64,000 nucleotides of DNA from Oscillatoriales cyanobacterium USR001 (GTDB lineage Bacteria; Cyanobacteriota; Cyanobacteriia; Cyanobacteriales; Microcoleaceae), in NCBI GenBank assembly GCA_001698425.1, contig MBRE01000022.1, positions 1 to 64,000 on the forward strand, read 5' to 3'. The notes under the pieces were generated by a model that saw only the letters and a list, made by a program, of their open reading frames with translations, did no database searches and was not told the DNA's origin. The translations under genes and the position numbers were made by a program. Positions within the stretch are counted from its first letter, which is position 1, and each line of letters starts with the position of its first letter. Of the stretch, positions 1 to 9,720 are shown piece by piece.

Positions 1-377
1 CCATCTAACAACACTTTTGATGCTGTGGGGGTGAGAATCCATAATTTGGGCATTTCTGCTTCATTGAAGCGAGTATTTTGTCTTCTTGCAACTCGCTCTA
101 ATTCTCCTCGGACATCCCATAATTTACTCAGACAACTACAAACTTCGCTGATGCTTACTGGGTTGCGAAATGGCTCAAAAATTGCTGTGGCGGTTGCCAT
201 TTTTCCCAAAACTCCCAGGGTTTCTACATATTCCGGTGTGACGGTAGTGGGAGTAAAGTAAACATCTATTTCGCGGACTTCTGAAGTGACATCACGACCA
301 ATATTAACTGTACCCATTGGGGACAGCATTTCTGCTAAGTAGTCTTTGGCAAAGCGATCGTGAATAAATCGCGTCAT
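1..377 (-). CDS. Conserved cyanobacterial protein, N-terminal part (cut by window edge)
   Basis: The minus strand is open from an ATG at 375-377 to the window edge, giving 125 codons and no stop. The protein begins MTRFIHDRFAKDYLAEML and continues with a segment reading SEVREIDVYFTP. From memory this start is typical of a large family of cyanobacterial proteins of about 280-300 residues, often mis-annotated as flagellar assembly protein H and probably related to PD-(D/E)XK nuclease-like or Rpn-type proteins. No catalytic residues can be assigned in the part present. A fragment resembling a later part of the same family lies at 31992-32141. Function unknown; the family assignment is memory-based and moderate in confidence. 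Confidence 0.6.
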   Translation of the reverse strand, partial: MTRFIHDRFAKDYLAEMLSPMGTVNIGRDVTSEVREIDVYFTPTTVTPEYVETLGVLGKMATATAIFEPFRNPVSISEVCSCLSKLWDVRGELERVARRQNTRFNEAEMPKLWILTPTASKVLLD

Positions 378-419
378 GGCATCAATGCTGTTTGATTTTG
401 ATTGTTAGAGTTTAGCATA

Positions 420-575
420 TTATACCAATTCTCTAAATTAATACTACAGTCTTCGGGGCGGGTTTTTGAAGATTTTGGCGAATTGCGGTGATTGTTGGCG
501 AACCCGCCCCTACCCAAACTGTGGCAAACTTTTTTAGAAATGGTATTATACCAATTCTTCAAATTATGACTACAG
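420..575. repeat. Interspersed GGGCGGGTT hairpin repeat between two direct repeats
   Basis: A GC-rich inverted pair (GGGGCGGGTT near 457 and AACCCGCCCC near 505) sits between two near-identical direct copies of TATACCAATTCT followed by an AAATTA/ACTACAG motif (about 420-449 and 548-575). The same GC-rich motif recurs near 4020, 13501, 43737 and 49761, always between genes, so it is a dispersed cyanobacterial repeat. The second direct copy runs into the stop codon of the neighbouring SagB-type gene. Confidence 0.6.
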
Positions 576-1994
576 ATACCGACTTCCTAAGATAAACTCT
601 CCTACTGAGGACTCGGTAAAATAATCGCAACCCGCCGCTGCTGCAAATAACTCGGAATTTCCCCCGCCAACTCCTGACGGCGCAAGATTCATGGCTGTGG
701 CAACTAAATACATGGTTTGGTATAAAATTCCCACGTGCTTTAATATTAGGCTATAGGCCATTGATTCATAGCCCCAACTTACTCTCGAAAACCGTGAGGA
801 TAGCAGAATTAAAATTTGTGGTTCTCCCTCTATTTGCACTGCCAAACCTGCACTTTTTAGCAAGGCTTCTACCTGCTTTGTTTTCCCGGAAATTTTACAA
901 AGTTGATGATCTTGTGGAGCATAATAATACAAGCCAGAATCAAGGTTTTCACAGCGATCGATAGCAGTATAAATCTCTAAATCGTAGCAAGCGCCTCCGG
1001 TGGGATAAGGTCGATTGCTGCAATCCATGTTATCTCTGGGGACAATCTCGCGCAATCTCGCAGAACGATAGAGAAATTCTCCCAATTGTTCGACAGTAAT
1101 CGGTTTTTCTCCGTGTTGCCGAATTGATTTTCTTGCTTCTAAAATTGCTGTAAAGGGCGTATCTGTAAGTTTCAAGCTGTCGATGTCCGGTTTATAAAGA
1201 TTGATAATCTCGTTGGATGGTTTGGCTTTGAGTACAGGTGTGGGTTCGATTTGTCCTAAAAATCTGAAGGTTTTACCAATTAGATTGGAATGGCGGCCGC
1301 CGCGACTGCGAGTGTGGAATAATAAATCGTGAAATTCCCATTGAGTTAACGCTTCACTGCGTTCTAATGTGCTATCATTGTTAATAGTTGATAGCATTTC
1401 AGTGGTTAGCAAAACGCTGAGAAATAATCGGATGGTGGCTGCGGAAATTCCGGGAATTTGGGTTAAATCGGAGATGGCTTTGGGTTGGGAGAGTTCGTTA
1501 ATTAAAGCGGCGCTGCGCCAATCCTTGAGGATAATTTTGGCTTTGGAAAGAGGGGATTCAACAACTAGATGGGATTTTTCTGAGTGGCAATAGGCAAAGC
1601 GTGAAAGTTGATAGTTACTATCAGTAGTTATCTCAGATAAATTCCATTTATAGGGTGTGGCAATCGGAACAACTGTAGCTAGAGCACTGCCATCTATTTC
1701 CAAGGTATGGTAAACTAAACCTAGAATAACAAATTGCTCTAGGTAGTAGTAGAATTTGGCTAGGGCGGAACTGCCATCGGTAGCAACTACCAGTTGAGTT
1801 AGGTCTTTTTCGGTTGCGCCTTCGGTACAAAGAACTTTAATCGCGGCGACGATTCCGGGGGAGAGTTTGCTAAGGTTAAATTCAATGTATGGCGCTTTTA
1901 AAATCAAGCCTTTTTCGGGTTCCTCAATCAGAGAAATCTCTGGCTTAAAAGTTAGGATGATTTGGGGAATAATTTCACTCATGGTTGACCTCAA
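570..1994 (-). CDS. SagB-type FMN-dependent dehydrogenase (azoline oxidase)
   Basis: This 474-residue protein has a C-terminal nitroreductase-fold domain (about 280-474). An SIRQHG segment near residue 288, a PTGGACYDLEIY segment near 331 and a glycine-rich GVGGGNSELF segment near the end are typical of SagB/ThcOx proteins. These FMN enzymes oxidise azolines to azoles in thiazole/oxazole-modified peptides. The N-terminal 270 residues look like the family's docking region. The start codon overlaps the stop of the upstream YcaO gene by four bases (ATGA), so the two are translationally coupled. Family assignment is secure; the peptide substrate is not visible nearby. Confidence 0.85.
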   Translation of the reverse strand: MRSTMSEIIPQIILTFKPEISLIEEPEKGLILKAPYIEFNLSKLSPGIVAAIKVLCTEGATEKDLTQLVVATDGSSALAKFYYYLEQFVILGLVYHTLEIDGSALATVVPIATPYKWNLSEITTDSNYQLSRFAYCHSEKSHLVVESPLSKAKIILKDWRSAALINELSQPKAISDLTQIPGISAATIRLFLSVLLTTEMLSTINNDSTLERSEALTQWEFHDLLFHTRSRGGRHSNLIGKTFRFLGQIEPTPVLKAKPSNEIINLYKPDIDSLKLTDTPFTAILEARKSIRQHGEKPITVEQLGEFLYRSARLREIVPRDNMDCSNRPYPTGGACYDLEIYTAIDRCENLDSGLYYYAPQDHQLCKISGKTKQVEALLKSAGLAVQIEGEPQILILLSSRFSRVSWGYESMAYSLILKHVGILYQTMYLVATAMNLAPSGVGGGNSELFAAAAGCDYFTESSVGEFILGSRYL

Positions 1995-3883
1995 AAGAAG
2001 ATAGGAAATGGGTTTATTTGTGGTTCTGGGGTGGGCGCATCTAGCCAGCCTAATTTAACGGGAATGTCATAAAGTCGCCCTGGTGCTAAACGCTTCCAAA
2101 AGTGTCGCATTCCTGGTACTATGACTTTAATTACATTTAAACCAATATCAGGCCGAGTTTGATCTAAAACAAAGGTTTCTAAGCCTAATGTTTCAGCTAT
2201 TTTTACACACTGCTCAACGTCTGTTTTTAAATCGTCGCTGGCTAAGGGGGGATAGTCAGATAGTAATTTTAAAGGTTGAGAAGTATCGGGCGTTAAATAA
2301 GGTTTATTTTCCAGTGTAGCAGTTTTGTACCACTCGACGGTGAGGCCGTCGGAAACGCCGTAATTGGTGCTACCATCGGCGTTGAAAGTTAATACTGATG
2401 GTAAGGATTGGTTAACCTCTGTTAAGGCGCGAGAGAGGGCAATTTTGGGGTCAAAATGTGCGCCAAAACCGAAAATAATATCTTCGATTTTTCTGTCAAT
2501 GCGGTGAGAAAGGGCGGCAAAAACGGGAATGTTAAAATCGTTGGTGAGGTCTAAAACCCACAGATTGCGATCTATACTTTGATAGTAGTTTCTGAGTTCT
2601 TGAATGTAGGCATCGTTAAAGCTATCTAAATCAACAGCGGGAACTTTAACTTGATTGTACCACCACAAGGCGACACTATCTCGCTCGACTAATTCCATAA
2701 ATCCTTGCAAAATTGCTTCTTCTTTGGTATTCCCGGCGGCGCAGCCGTTGGAGTCTGACCAACAGTCTGGTTTTTCGGGTTTGGGATAGCCGTAATAACA
2801 GTAAGCTGTGGGTAAATACTTTACTCGTTGATGAGTTAATGACCAAATTGGTGTCCAGTCAATTTCTCGGCTTTCATCGAAGGGTTCGGGAACTCTTTGA
2901 AAGAAGTTTTTACAGGTTCTATTCCATTCGTGGCGATCGCGATATTGGGCTTGACTAAATCCCATGCAATCATTAGGATGAATGGCGGTTTCTCCCATGC
3001 TTTGATAGCTGCCTTTTTTGCGGATTTCGTCGCCTTGATATACGCCGGAATATCTCTCGATCGCTTCTCCCAAGGCGCTGGCTTTGGCTTGTTCATCGGT
3101 TTTACCTTTGCCGGCACTTCTTCCCCGTAAGTTTTCTTTGAGGAAGTACAAATCATCGAACATGGTAGCGAAATTGTGGCCGGCTATGTAGTTCGGTGTT
3201 AAAGCATTGGCTGTTTGGGGAACTTTGAGTAAACCGCGCACAACTCCAGTTATCGGACTGATTTGGGACTCGTATTTTTGCAGGGTTTCTGTTGGGGAAA
3301 AACTGCGATGGCCGCCGTCGGCGGTAAAGGTTTTTTTCTGGCTTTGGAGGACAAAAGGCTGGATTTCTTGGGGTGGAAGTTGACCGCATTCGGGGCATTG
3401 GGGGCGTTTAGTTATGGTGTGATTGGTAGTTTTGAGGGTTTTGGTGTCAAAGGTAATGATGGTATTTTCTAAGGTTTTATTGTTGCCTTGGATTATCCAT
3501 TTGGCTAGTTCTGTGGCGGCTAAATTGAAGGCGATTTGTAAAGTAGAAGGAAGGTAAGATGGGGGAGTTAATAAGGGTGTTGAGTAGTGTTTTTGACGCT
3601 GGATGAAACTTTGGGTGGGGCGATTTGCTCTTAGGCGTTGGGCAAGACATTCCCAGCAGGCGGTGGTTTCGGGGTGGAAAATTGGGCCGATCCAAATTGT
3701 GGAAGTTGTAGGTTTGATTAGCAGCCAAGGGCGGCTAGTTTGCAGGGATTTTTGGTTAAATTCGTTGAGTTCTGGTTGCAGGTAATCGTCGGTTAAGACG
3801 AGGGTGATTTCTGCGGTGGTTGATACTTGAATGCCAAGGGTTTCTATCTCGAAAACCCGCCCCCCCCAACGAACAATCATCAT
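1991..3883 (-). CDS. YcaO-type TOMM cyclodehydratase lacking the N-terminal leader-binding region
   Basis: The 630-residue protein carries an E1/ThiF-like zinc part with two CxxC pairs (CWEC near 75-78, CPEC near 162-165). A YcaO domain follows from about residue 220 to the end, with the ATP-site signature ALGEAIERYSG near 265-275 and an EEAILQGFMELVERDS segment near 385. The C-terminus is proline-spaced (NPFPIFF), as in azoline-forming YcaO proteins. YcaO enzymes use ATP to convert Cys/Ser/Thr to azolines. Cyanobacterial relatives I remember are about 740-770 residues and begin with a RiPP recognition element; here homology starts at about LGIQVS, and the first dozen residues come from repeat-like GC-rich DNA. 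The reading frame upstream meets a stop within about 80 bases, so the N-terminus looks lost. Confidence 0.85.
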   Translation of the reverse strand: MMIVRWGGRVFEIETLGIQVSTTAEITLVLTDDYLQPELNEFNQKSLQTSRPWLLIKPTTSTIWIGPIFHPETTACWECLAQRLRANRPTQSFIQRQKHYSTPLLTPPSYLPSTLQIAFNLAATELAKWIIQGNNKTLENTIITFDTKTLKTTNHTITKRPQCPECGQLPPQEIQPFVLQSQKKTFTADGGHRSFSPTETLQKYESQISPITGVVRGLLKVPQTANALTPNYIAGHNFATMFDDLYFLKENLRGRSAGKGKTDEQAKASALGEAIERYSGVYQGDEIRKKGSYQSMGETAIHPNDCMGFSQAQYRDRHEWNRTCKNFFQRVPEPFDESREIDWTPIWSLTHQRVKYLPTAYCYYGYPKPEKPDCWSDSNGCAAGNTKEEAILQGFMELVERDSVALWWYNQVKVPAVDLDSFNDAYIQELRNYYQSIDRNLWVLDLTNDFNIPVFAALSHRIDRKIEDIIFGFGAHFDPKIALSRALTEVNQSLPSVLTFNADGSTNYGVSDGLTVEWYKTATLENKPYLTPDTSQPLKLLSDYPPLASDDLKTDVEQCVKIAETLGLETFVLDQTRPDIGLNVIKVIVPGMRHFWKRLAPGRLYDIPVKLGWLDAPTPEPQINPFPIFF

Positions 3884-4015
3884 CCACGTTGTAATATTCG
3901 CTGCAAATTTCTGGTTGATGTGGGCGATTGGTGGGGTTGGGCGGCTTTATTTAGATTGTGGGTTATCGTTATATAGCAGTCGCCAGGACGGTTAAGGCAA
4001 GTTTGAATATAGTCG

Positions 4016-4082
4016 TGGGGGGGGCGGGTTTATAGATGCTTTAAACTGGGAACAGTTATATTTAGGCGAACCCGCCCCTACA
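4016..4082. repeat. GGGCGGGTT/AACCCGCCCC hairpin repeat in the 3884-4198 gap
   Basis: This inverted pair (GGGGCGGGTT at 4021-4030, GAACCCGCCCC at 4068-4078) lies between the divergent YcaO and kinase genes and belongs to the family at 420-575. The rest of the 315-base gap is AT-rich. It must hold promoters for both directions, but no clear -10/-35 pair or precursor-peptide gene was found. Confidence 0.55.
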
Positions 4083-4198
4083 GCCTTTCGATCGAGGTGC
4101 AAAATGTGAATTTTTACGGATTTTCTTGATGATACAGTGGTTTTCACTCCCGATGGGTTAATATCACAAAAAGCACAATACCAACTAGCGCACAGACT

Positions 4199-7100
4199 AT
4201 GCTCGGACTTAACGGATATCGCATTGCACAAGAAATTCACAGCGGCGTAAAAAGTTTGGTCTATCGAGGCCACCGCGAAGCAGACCGGCAACCCGTTATC
4301 GTTAAACTCCTCAAGTCCGAGTACCCCACCCTGGAAGAAGTCACCCGCCTCAGAAATGAATACAAAATTGCCCAACCCCTAGACTGTCCTATTATCACCA
4401 AAGTCTATAGCCTAGAAAACTATCGCAACAGCTTTGCCCTAATTTTAGAAGATTTTGGCGGCTCCTCTCTCGACCAGTTACTGACTAACCAAACCTTACC
4501 TGTAACCGAAGTTCTAAGAATTGCCATTGTCTTAATAGATGCCTTAGATTATTTGCACCGCCATTCAATTATTCATAAAGATATTAAACCCGGAAATATT
4601 ATTATCAATTCTACCACAGGTGAAGTTAAACTCACTGACTTTAGCATTTCCTCCCGCCTCCAACAAGAGAATCAATCTGTTAGCAATCCCTCCGAATTGG
4701 CGGGGACTCTCGCCTATCTCTCCCCAGAACAAACGGGGCGAATGAACCGCTCGGTAGATTACCGCAGCGACTATTATTCTTTAGGTGTGACTTTATACGA
4801 AATGCTGGCGGGTCAGTTACCTTTTGTCACAGTCGATCCGATGGAATTAATCCATTGTCACTTAGCGAAACAGCCGTTACCAATTGGTGAAATTCGAGAA
4901 ATTCCTCAAGTTATTTCTGATATCGTAATGAAACTCTTAGCGAAAAATGCCGAAGAGAGATATCAGAGCGCAGCCGGATTAAAATTTGACTTAGAAACTT
5001 GTTTAAATCAATTGCTGGCTACGGGAACAATCGCACCTTTTGCCATTGCTACCCGTGACAAAGGTAGCCAATTACTGATACCACAAAAACTTTACGGCCG
5101 CGAACGGGAAGTAACAGAATTACTAGCCGCCTTTGAAAGAATTAGCCCCTTTGTCACCCCCAACCCCCTTGGTAAGGGGGCTTTAGAAGCAGAATCCTCC
5201 ACTCTTACCCCCCCCTTACCAAGGGGGGCCGGGGGGGTTCAAACCGAGGAATCCACTCTTACCCCTTCCCCTTCCCCTTCCAGCAGCGAAATGATCCTAG
5301 TTTCCGGCTATTCCGGCATAGGTAAAACCGCCATCGTCAACGAAGTTCACAAACCCATAGTCCGCCAACGCGGTTATTTCATCTCCGGCAAATTTGACCA
5401 ATTTAACCGCAACATTCCCTACTCAGCCATCATCACCGCTTTTCAAGCCTTAATCAACCAATTACTCACAGAAAATACCGGACAAATTGCCAATTGGAAA
5501 CATCAACTCTTAGATGCCCTTCTCCCCAATGCCCAAGTCATTATTGATGTCATCCCCGAAGTAGAATTTATTATCGGTCCCCAGCCAGAAGTACCGCAAT
5601 TAGGGCCAACAGAATCACAAAACCGCTTCAATCGAGTTTTCCAACAATTCCTCAAAGTCTTTTGTCAGCCACAACACCCCGTTGTGCTGTTTTTAGATGA
5701 CTTACAGTGGGCAGATTCAGCCTCCCTGAAACTCATGCAACTGCTGATGAGCGACCCTGATAGCCAATATTTGTTAATCATTGGAGCCTATCGCGATAAC
5801 GAAGTCAACCCCACTCACCCTTTAATTCAAACCTTAGAAAAAATCCGCGAATCCGGGGCTAATCTCAATAACATCACCGTCCAACCTTTAGCCCTAAATC
5901 ATGTTAGCCAACTGATTGCCGATACTCTCAATGAATCCGCAGCCACAAAACGCATTCAATCCTTTTCCGAACTCCTTTTTAGCAAAACCCAAGGCAACCC
6001 TTTCTTTTTAACCCAACTGTTGAAAACCCTCGCCTCAGAAAACCTGCTGAATTATGAAGCCAGCAGCGACAAATGGCAATGGGATATAGAGGCAATACAA
6101 GCCATCGGTATTACCGATTTAAACGTAGTCGAACTGATTGCCAGAAACATTCAAAAACTACCAGAGGTTACTCAAAAAGCCTTAAAACTTGCGGCTTGCA
6201 TTGGCAACACTTTCAACTTAGATATTTTAGCCATTGTCAACGAAGCATCAGAATTAGTCACGGGGGCGCAGTTGTGGCCGGCGCTTCAGGCGGGTTTGAT
6301 TTTGCCCCTTTCAGAAGCCTACAAAATTCCCTTGGTATTTGTCGAGTCGGAATCTGCATCAGTGCAACTGCAAGATGTCAAAGTAGATTACAAATTTCTG
6401 CACGACAGAGTGCAGCAATCTGCCTATTCTTTGATTCCTGAAACTGAGAAAAAATCGACTCACTTCCAAATCGGTCAATTGCTGCTGCAAAATACCACAG
6501 TCGAAGAACGCAAAAACAATATTTTTGCCATAGTTAATCAATTGAATTTTGGCATAGAGACAACCACAGAGGAATCACCGCTACTGGCCACACAGTCCGA
6601 CAAAAACCTGTTAGCAGAACTTAACTTGATTGCCGGTCAAAAAGCTAAAGCATCCGCAGCCTTTGAAGCGGCAGTTAATTATTTTAATCTGAGTTTAGGG
6701 CTGCTGGCTGCCGATAGTTGGCAGAGTGATTATGACTTAACGCTGCCTATCTATGTGGAAACCGTAGAAGCTGAATATTTAAACGCTAATTTTGCACGGG
6801 CGGAACAGCTTTTAGAAGTTGTGCTGCAAGAGGCAAAAACGCTTTTAGATCGGGTGAAAGTTTACGAGGTAAAAATTCAGTCTTATATTTCTCAATACAG
6901 GTTGTCAGAAGCCATAGAGACAGGGCTGGAAGTGTTGGAAAAATTAGGGATATCCCTGTCTCAAATGTCGGAAGATCCCGGAATATTGATTCAGGCAATT
7001 GCTAGAAAACTGGCAGAGGAAAATAAACAAATTGAGGATTTAGCTGACCTTACTGAAATGACCGATCCTTATCAGTTTGCCGCAATTCGGATTCTTTTAA

Positions 7101-9670
7101 CAGTTACTTCGGCTGCTTATATTACGAATCCTGCCTTACTCTCGCGGCTTTTATTTGCAATGGTGGATCTCTGCTTAACTTACGGAAATCCCCCCTTAGC
7201 TGCTGGCGTGTACGTTAATTATGGTGTCTTTTTGACTGTGGGTGGAGATATTGATTCAGGATATAGATTTGGTCAACTATCTTTAAGATTATTGGATAAA
7301 TTTAATACCAAAAATATTAAAGTGCTTGTTTTACATTACTTTAATTCATTTATTCGCCACTGGAAAGACCATGTTAGAGAAACCATAGAACCTTTGCAAG
7401 AGGCTTTTAATAGTGGACTAGAAATCGGCAATTTAGAGTATGCCTGCTATGCAATTTTGGGCTATCACAATCATAGATTTTTTTGGGGAGATGACGTAGA
7501 ATCTATTGAAGTGAAAAGTCGAGAGTACCTATCTTTGACTCGAAAACTTGGACAATATTTTGTTCTTGAAGGGTTTAATCTTTTACAGCAGTTATTTTTA
7601 AACTTGCTCGCTCAGTCAAAACAACCTACTATTTTAATTGGCAATAATTATAATGAAACAGAGACTATTCAATCAGCATTACAAATAAATAACTATTATA
7701 GTCTATTCTTCATTTATACTTTTAAAACCTTCCTTTCATATTTGTTTAAAGAACGAGAAGCCGCCGTTGAAAATGCTCGACAAGCAGATAAATATAAAGC
7801 ACCTGTTAGCGGGATGATAGTGACAGGTCAACTCAACTTTTACTATTCCCTCAGCCTCCTCGCTCAATATCCCCACGTCAGCGAAACCGAACAGAGAGAA
7901 TATCTCGAACAAGTAGCAACCAATCAACAAACAATGAGACATTGGGCTAACAATTGCCCCGCCAACTACCAACACAAATATGACCTAATAGAAGCCGAAA
8001 AAGCCCGAATTTTAGGAGACTACCCCGCAGCCATCACCCTCTACGATGCCGCCATCACCGGGGCCAGAGAACAACAATACACCCAAGAAGAAGCCCTCGC
8101 CAACGAACTCACCGGCGAATTTCACCTAACTCGCGGCCAAGAAAACATGGCCCGCTTCTTCCTCCTAGAAGCATACTACTGCTACATCCGTTGGGGAGCG
8201 AAAGCCAAAGTCAAAGACTTAGAAACCCGCTATCCCCAATTCTTCGCCAAAATCAACGCTCAAAAACCCGCAGAAACCAGCATCACCTTAGCCACCATCA
8301 TCACCAGCAGCAGCAATTCCGAAGGCTTTGACCTAGCCTCCGTCTTCAAAGCCGCCCAAGCCATTTCCAGCGAAATAGTCCTCAGTGAATTGTTAGCAAA
8401 ACTGATTACAATTGCCATAGAAAATGCTGGCGCACAAACTGGATATTTGCTACTCAACCATTCAAACACACTCACCATCGAAGCCATCGGAAAAGTAGAA
8501 GGCGACAACATCACCCTCTCACAAATTCCTAATTTACCCCTTACTGAAGTCCTCCCCATCAGCGTCATCAACTACGTAGAAAGAACTCAAAAAAGTGCCG
8601 TCTTAAACAATGCCACCACCGAGGCAATGTTTGCCACCGACCCCTATATCATCGCCCATCAAACCAAATCCATACTCTGTACGCCCATCATCAATCAAGG
8701 TCGCTTCATGGGAGTAGTTTACCTAGAAAATAACCTAGCAGAAAAAGTATTCACCCCCGCACGACTAGAAGTTTTAAAACTCCTATCTTCCCAGGCTTCC
8801 ATCGCCTTAGAAAATGCTACTTTGTACCAAACCTTAGAGCAAAAAGTCCAAGAACGTACAGCCCAACTTGCCGAAGCTAATGCGGAAATTACCGCTCTCA
8901 ATAATATTTTGAAAACAGAGAATTTGCGTCTAAGTGCCGAACTAGAAGTTACCCGGCGCTTGCAAAAAATGATGTTACCCAAAGAACGGGAACTGACGGA
9001 AATTCCTGGCTTAGACATCTCTGGATTTATGGAGCCCGCTGATGAAGTTGGCGGCGACTATTACGATGTTCTTTCCCACGCAGGACGAGTAAAAATCGGT
9101 ATCGGCGACGTAACGGGACACGGATTAGAAAGCGGTGTGATTATGTTAATGACACAAACAGCAGTCAGAACTTTATTAGAAGGAAATTTCACCGATCCTA
9201 CGGAATTTTTGGACGTATTAAATCGCACAATTTATCAGAATGTGCAGCGGATGGATTCTGAGAAAAGTATGACTTTAGCTTTGGTTGATTACAGCGATGG
9301 CCTATTGAAATTAAGCGGTCAACATGAAGAAATGATCGTCGTGCGTTCTACTGGTGAAGTTGAAAAAATTGATACAGAAACTTTAGGTTTTCCGATTGCC
9401 TTAGTAGAAGAAATTGCCGATTTTGTCGGGGCAACTGAGGTACAATTGTATGCTGGGGATGTAGCAGTGCTTTACACTGATGGAATTACCGAAGCCATCG
9501 ATATGAATGAAGTGCAATATGGTTTAGAGCGACTGGTTGAGGTGGTGAGGGCAAATTATCAGCGATCGGCTGTAGAAATTAAGCAGGCAGTAATTGATAA
9601 TTTGATGCTGTATATTGGGGAGCAGAAAGTTTATGATGATATTACTTTGCTGGTGTTTAAACAGAGGTAG
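4199..9670 (+). CDS. Multidomain signalling protein: Ser/Thr kinase - AAA ATPase - GAF - SpoIIE/PP2C phosphatase
   Basis: The 1823-residue protein begins with a Ser/Thr kinase domain (about 8-275: IIHKDIKPGNI catalytic loop, DFS in place of DFG as usual in this family, and an EGTLAY-like activation segment GTLAYLSPEQTG). An AAA/STAND ATPase follows, with Walker A GYSGIGKT near 370 and Walker B VVLFLDDLQWAD near 494-505. A long helical TPR-like region (about 700-1370) leads to a GAF domain (about 1380-1540), a coiled coil and a SpoIIE-type phosphatase (about 1582-1823). The phosphatase shows metal motifs DEVGGDYYD near 1614, GDVTGHG near 1635 and LYTDGITEA near 1758. The better-known cyanobacterial architecture ends in a histidine kinase; here a phosphatase replaces it. 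Residues about 319-362 are encoded by an inserted C/G-rich repeat. No strong Shine-Dalgarno precedes the ATG. Confidence 0.9.
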   Translation: MLGLNGYRIAQEIHSGVKSLVYRGHREADRQPVIVKLLKSEYPTLEEVTRLRNEYKIAQPLDCPIITKVYSLENYRNSFALILEDFGGSSLDQLLTNQTLPVTEVLRIAIVLIDALDYLHRHSIIHKDIKPGNIIINSTTGEVKLTDFSISSRLQQENQSVSNPSELAGTLAYLSPEQTGRMNRSVDYRSDYYSLGVTLYEMLAGQLPFVTVDPMELIHCHLAKQPLPIGEIREIPQVISDIVMKLLAKNAEERYQSAAGLKFDLETCLNQLLATGTIAPFAIATRDKGSQLLIPQKLYGREREVTELLAAFERISPFVTPNPLGKGALEAESSTLTPPLPRGAGGVQTEESTLTPSPSPSSSEMILVSGYSGIGKTAIVNEVHKPIVRQRGYFISGKFDQFNRNIPYSAIITAFQALINQLLTENTGQIANWKHQLLDALLPNAQVIIDVIPEVEFIIGPQPEVPQLGPTESQNRFNRVFQQFLKVFCQPQHPVVLFLDDLQWADSASLKLMQLLMSDPDSQYLLIIGAYRDNEVNPTHPLIQTLEKIRESGANLNNITVQPLALNHVSQLIADTLNESAATKRIQSFSELLFSKTQGNPFFLTQLLKTLASENLLNYEASSDKWQWDIEAIQAIGITDLNVVELIARNIQKLPEVTQKALKLAACIGNTFNLDILAIVNEASELVTGAQLWPALQAGLILPLSEAYKIPLVFVESESASVQLQDVKVDYKFLHDRVQQSAYSLIPETEKKSTHFQIGQLLLQNTTVEERKNNIFAIVNQLNFGIETTTEESPLLATQSDKNLLAELNLIAGQKAKASAAFEAAVNYFNLSLGLLAADSWQSDYDLTLPIYVETVEAEYLNANFARAEQLLEVVLQEAKTLLDRVKVYEVKIQSYISQYRLSEAIETGLEVLEKLGISLSQMSEDPGILIQAIARKLAEENKQIEDLADLTEMTDPYQFAAIRILLTVTSAAYITNPALLSRLLFAMVDLCLTYGNPPLAAGVYVNYGVFLTVGGDIDSGYRFGQLSLRLLDKFNTKNIKVLVLHYFNSFIRHWKDHVRETIEPLQEAFNSGLEIGNLEYACYAILGYHNHRFFWGDDVESIEVKSREYLSLTRKLGQYFVLEGFNLLQQLFLNLLAQSKQPTILIGNNYNETETIQSALQINNYYSLFFIYTFKTFLSYLFKEREAAVENARQADKYKAPVSGMIVTGQLNFYYSLSLLAQYPHVSETEQREYLEQVATNQQTMRHWANNCPANYQHKYDLIEAEKARILGDYPAAITLYDAAITGAREQQYTQEEALANELTGEFHLTRGQENMARFFLLEAYYCYIRWGAKAKVKDLETRYPQFFAKINAQKPAETSITLATIITSSSNSEGFDLASVFKAAQAISSEIVLSELLAKLITIAIENAGAQTGYLLLNHSNTLTIEAIGKVEGDNITLSQIPNLPLTEVLPISVINYVERTQKSAVLNNATTEAMFATDPYIIAHQTKSILCTPIINQGRFMGVVYLENNLAEKVFTPARLEVLKLLSSQASIALENATLYQTLEQKVQERTAQLAEANAEITALNNILKTENLRLSAELEVTRRLQKMMLPKERELTEIPGLDISGFMEPADEVGGDYYDVLSHAGRVKIGIGDVTGHGLESGVIMLMTQTAVRTLLEGNFTDPTEFLDVLNRTIYQNVQRMDSEKSMTLALVDYSDGLLKLSGQHEEMIVVRSTGEVEKIDTETLGFPIALVEEIADFVGATEVQLYAGDVAVLYTDGITEAIDMNEVQYGLERLVEVVRANYQRSAVEIKQAVIDNLMLYIGEQKVYDDITLLVFKQR
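5155..5285. repeat. C/G-rich inverted repeat embedded in frame in the kinase gene
   Basis: Opposed copies of a CCCCTTGGTAAGGGGG-type motif (about 5166-5181 and 5210-5230) and a run of CCTTCC units lie inside the coding region between kinase and ATPase domains. They translate in frame as a Pro/Thr/Ser/Gly-rich linker. A related C-tract/G-tract unit is intergenic at 62070-62140, so this looks like an interspersed element that landed in a tolerant linker. Confidence 0.65.
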
Positions 9671-9720
9671 GAAGGAAGAAGTTGACAGTTGACAGTTGAC
9701 GGAATCTGTGTAGCAGATAG

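Noticed and set aside
374-562. A 62-codon minus-strand frame
   Set aside because: It consists of the interspersed GGGCGGGTT repeat and its flanks; composition is not protein-like.
3880-4031. A minus-strand frame just upstream of the YcaO gene, considered as the TOMM precursor peptide
   Set aside because: It has no ATG, GTG or usable TTG start, overlaps an interspersed repeat, and its C-terminus is not rich in Cys/Ser/Thr.
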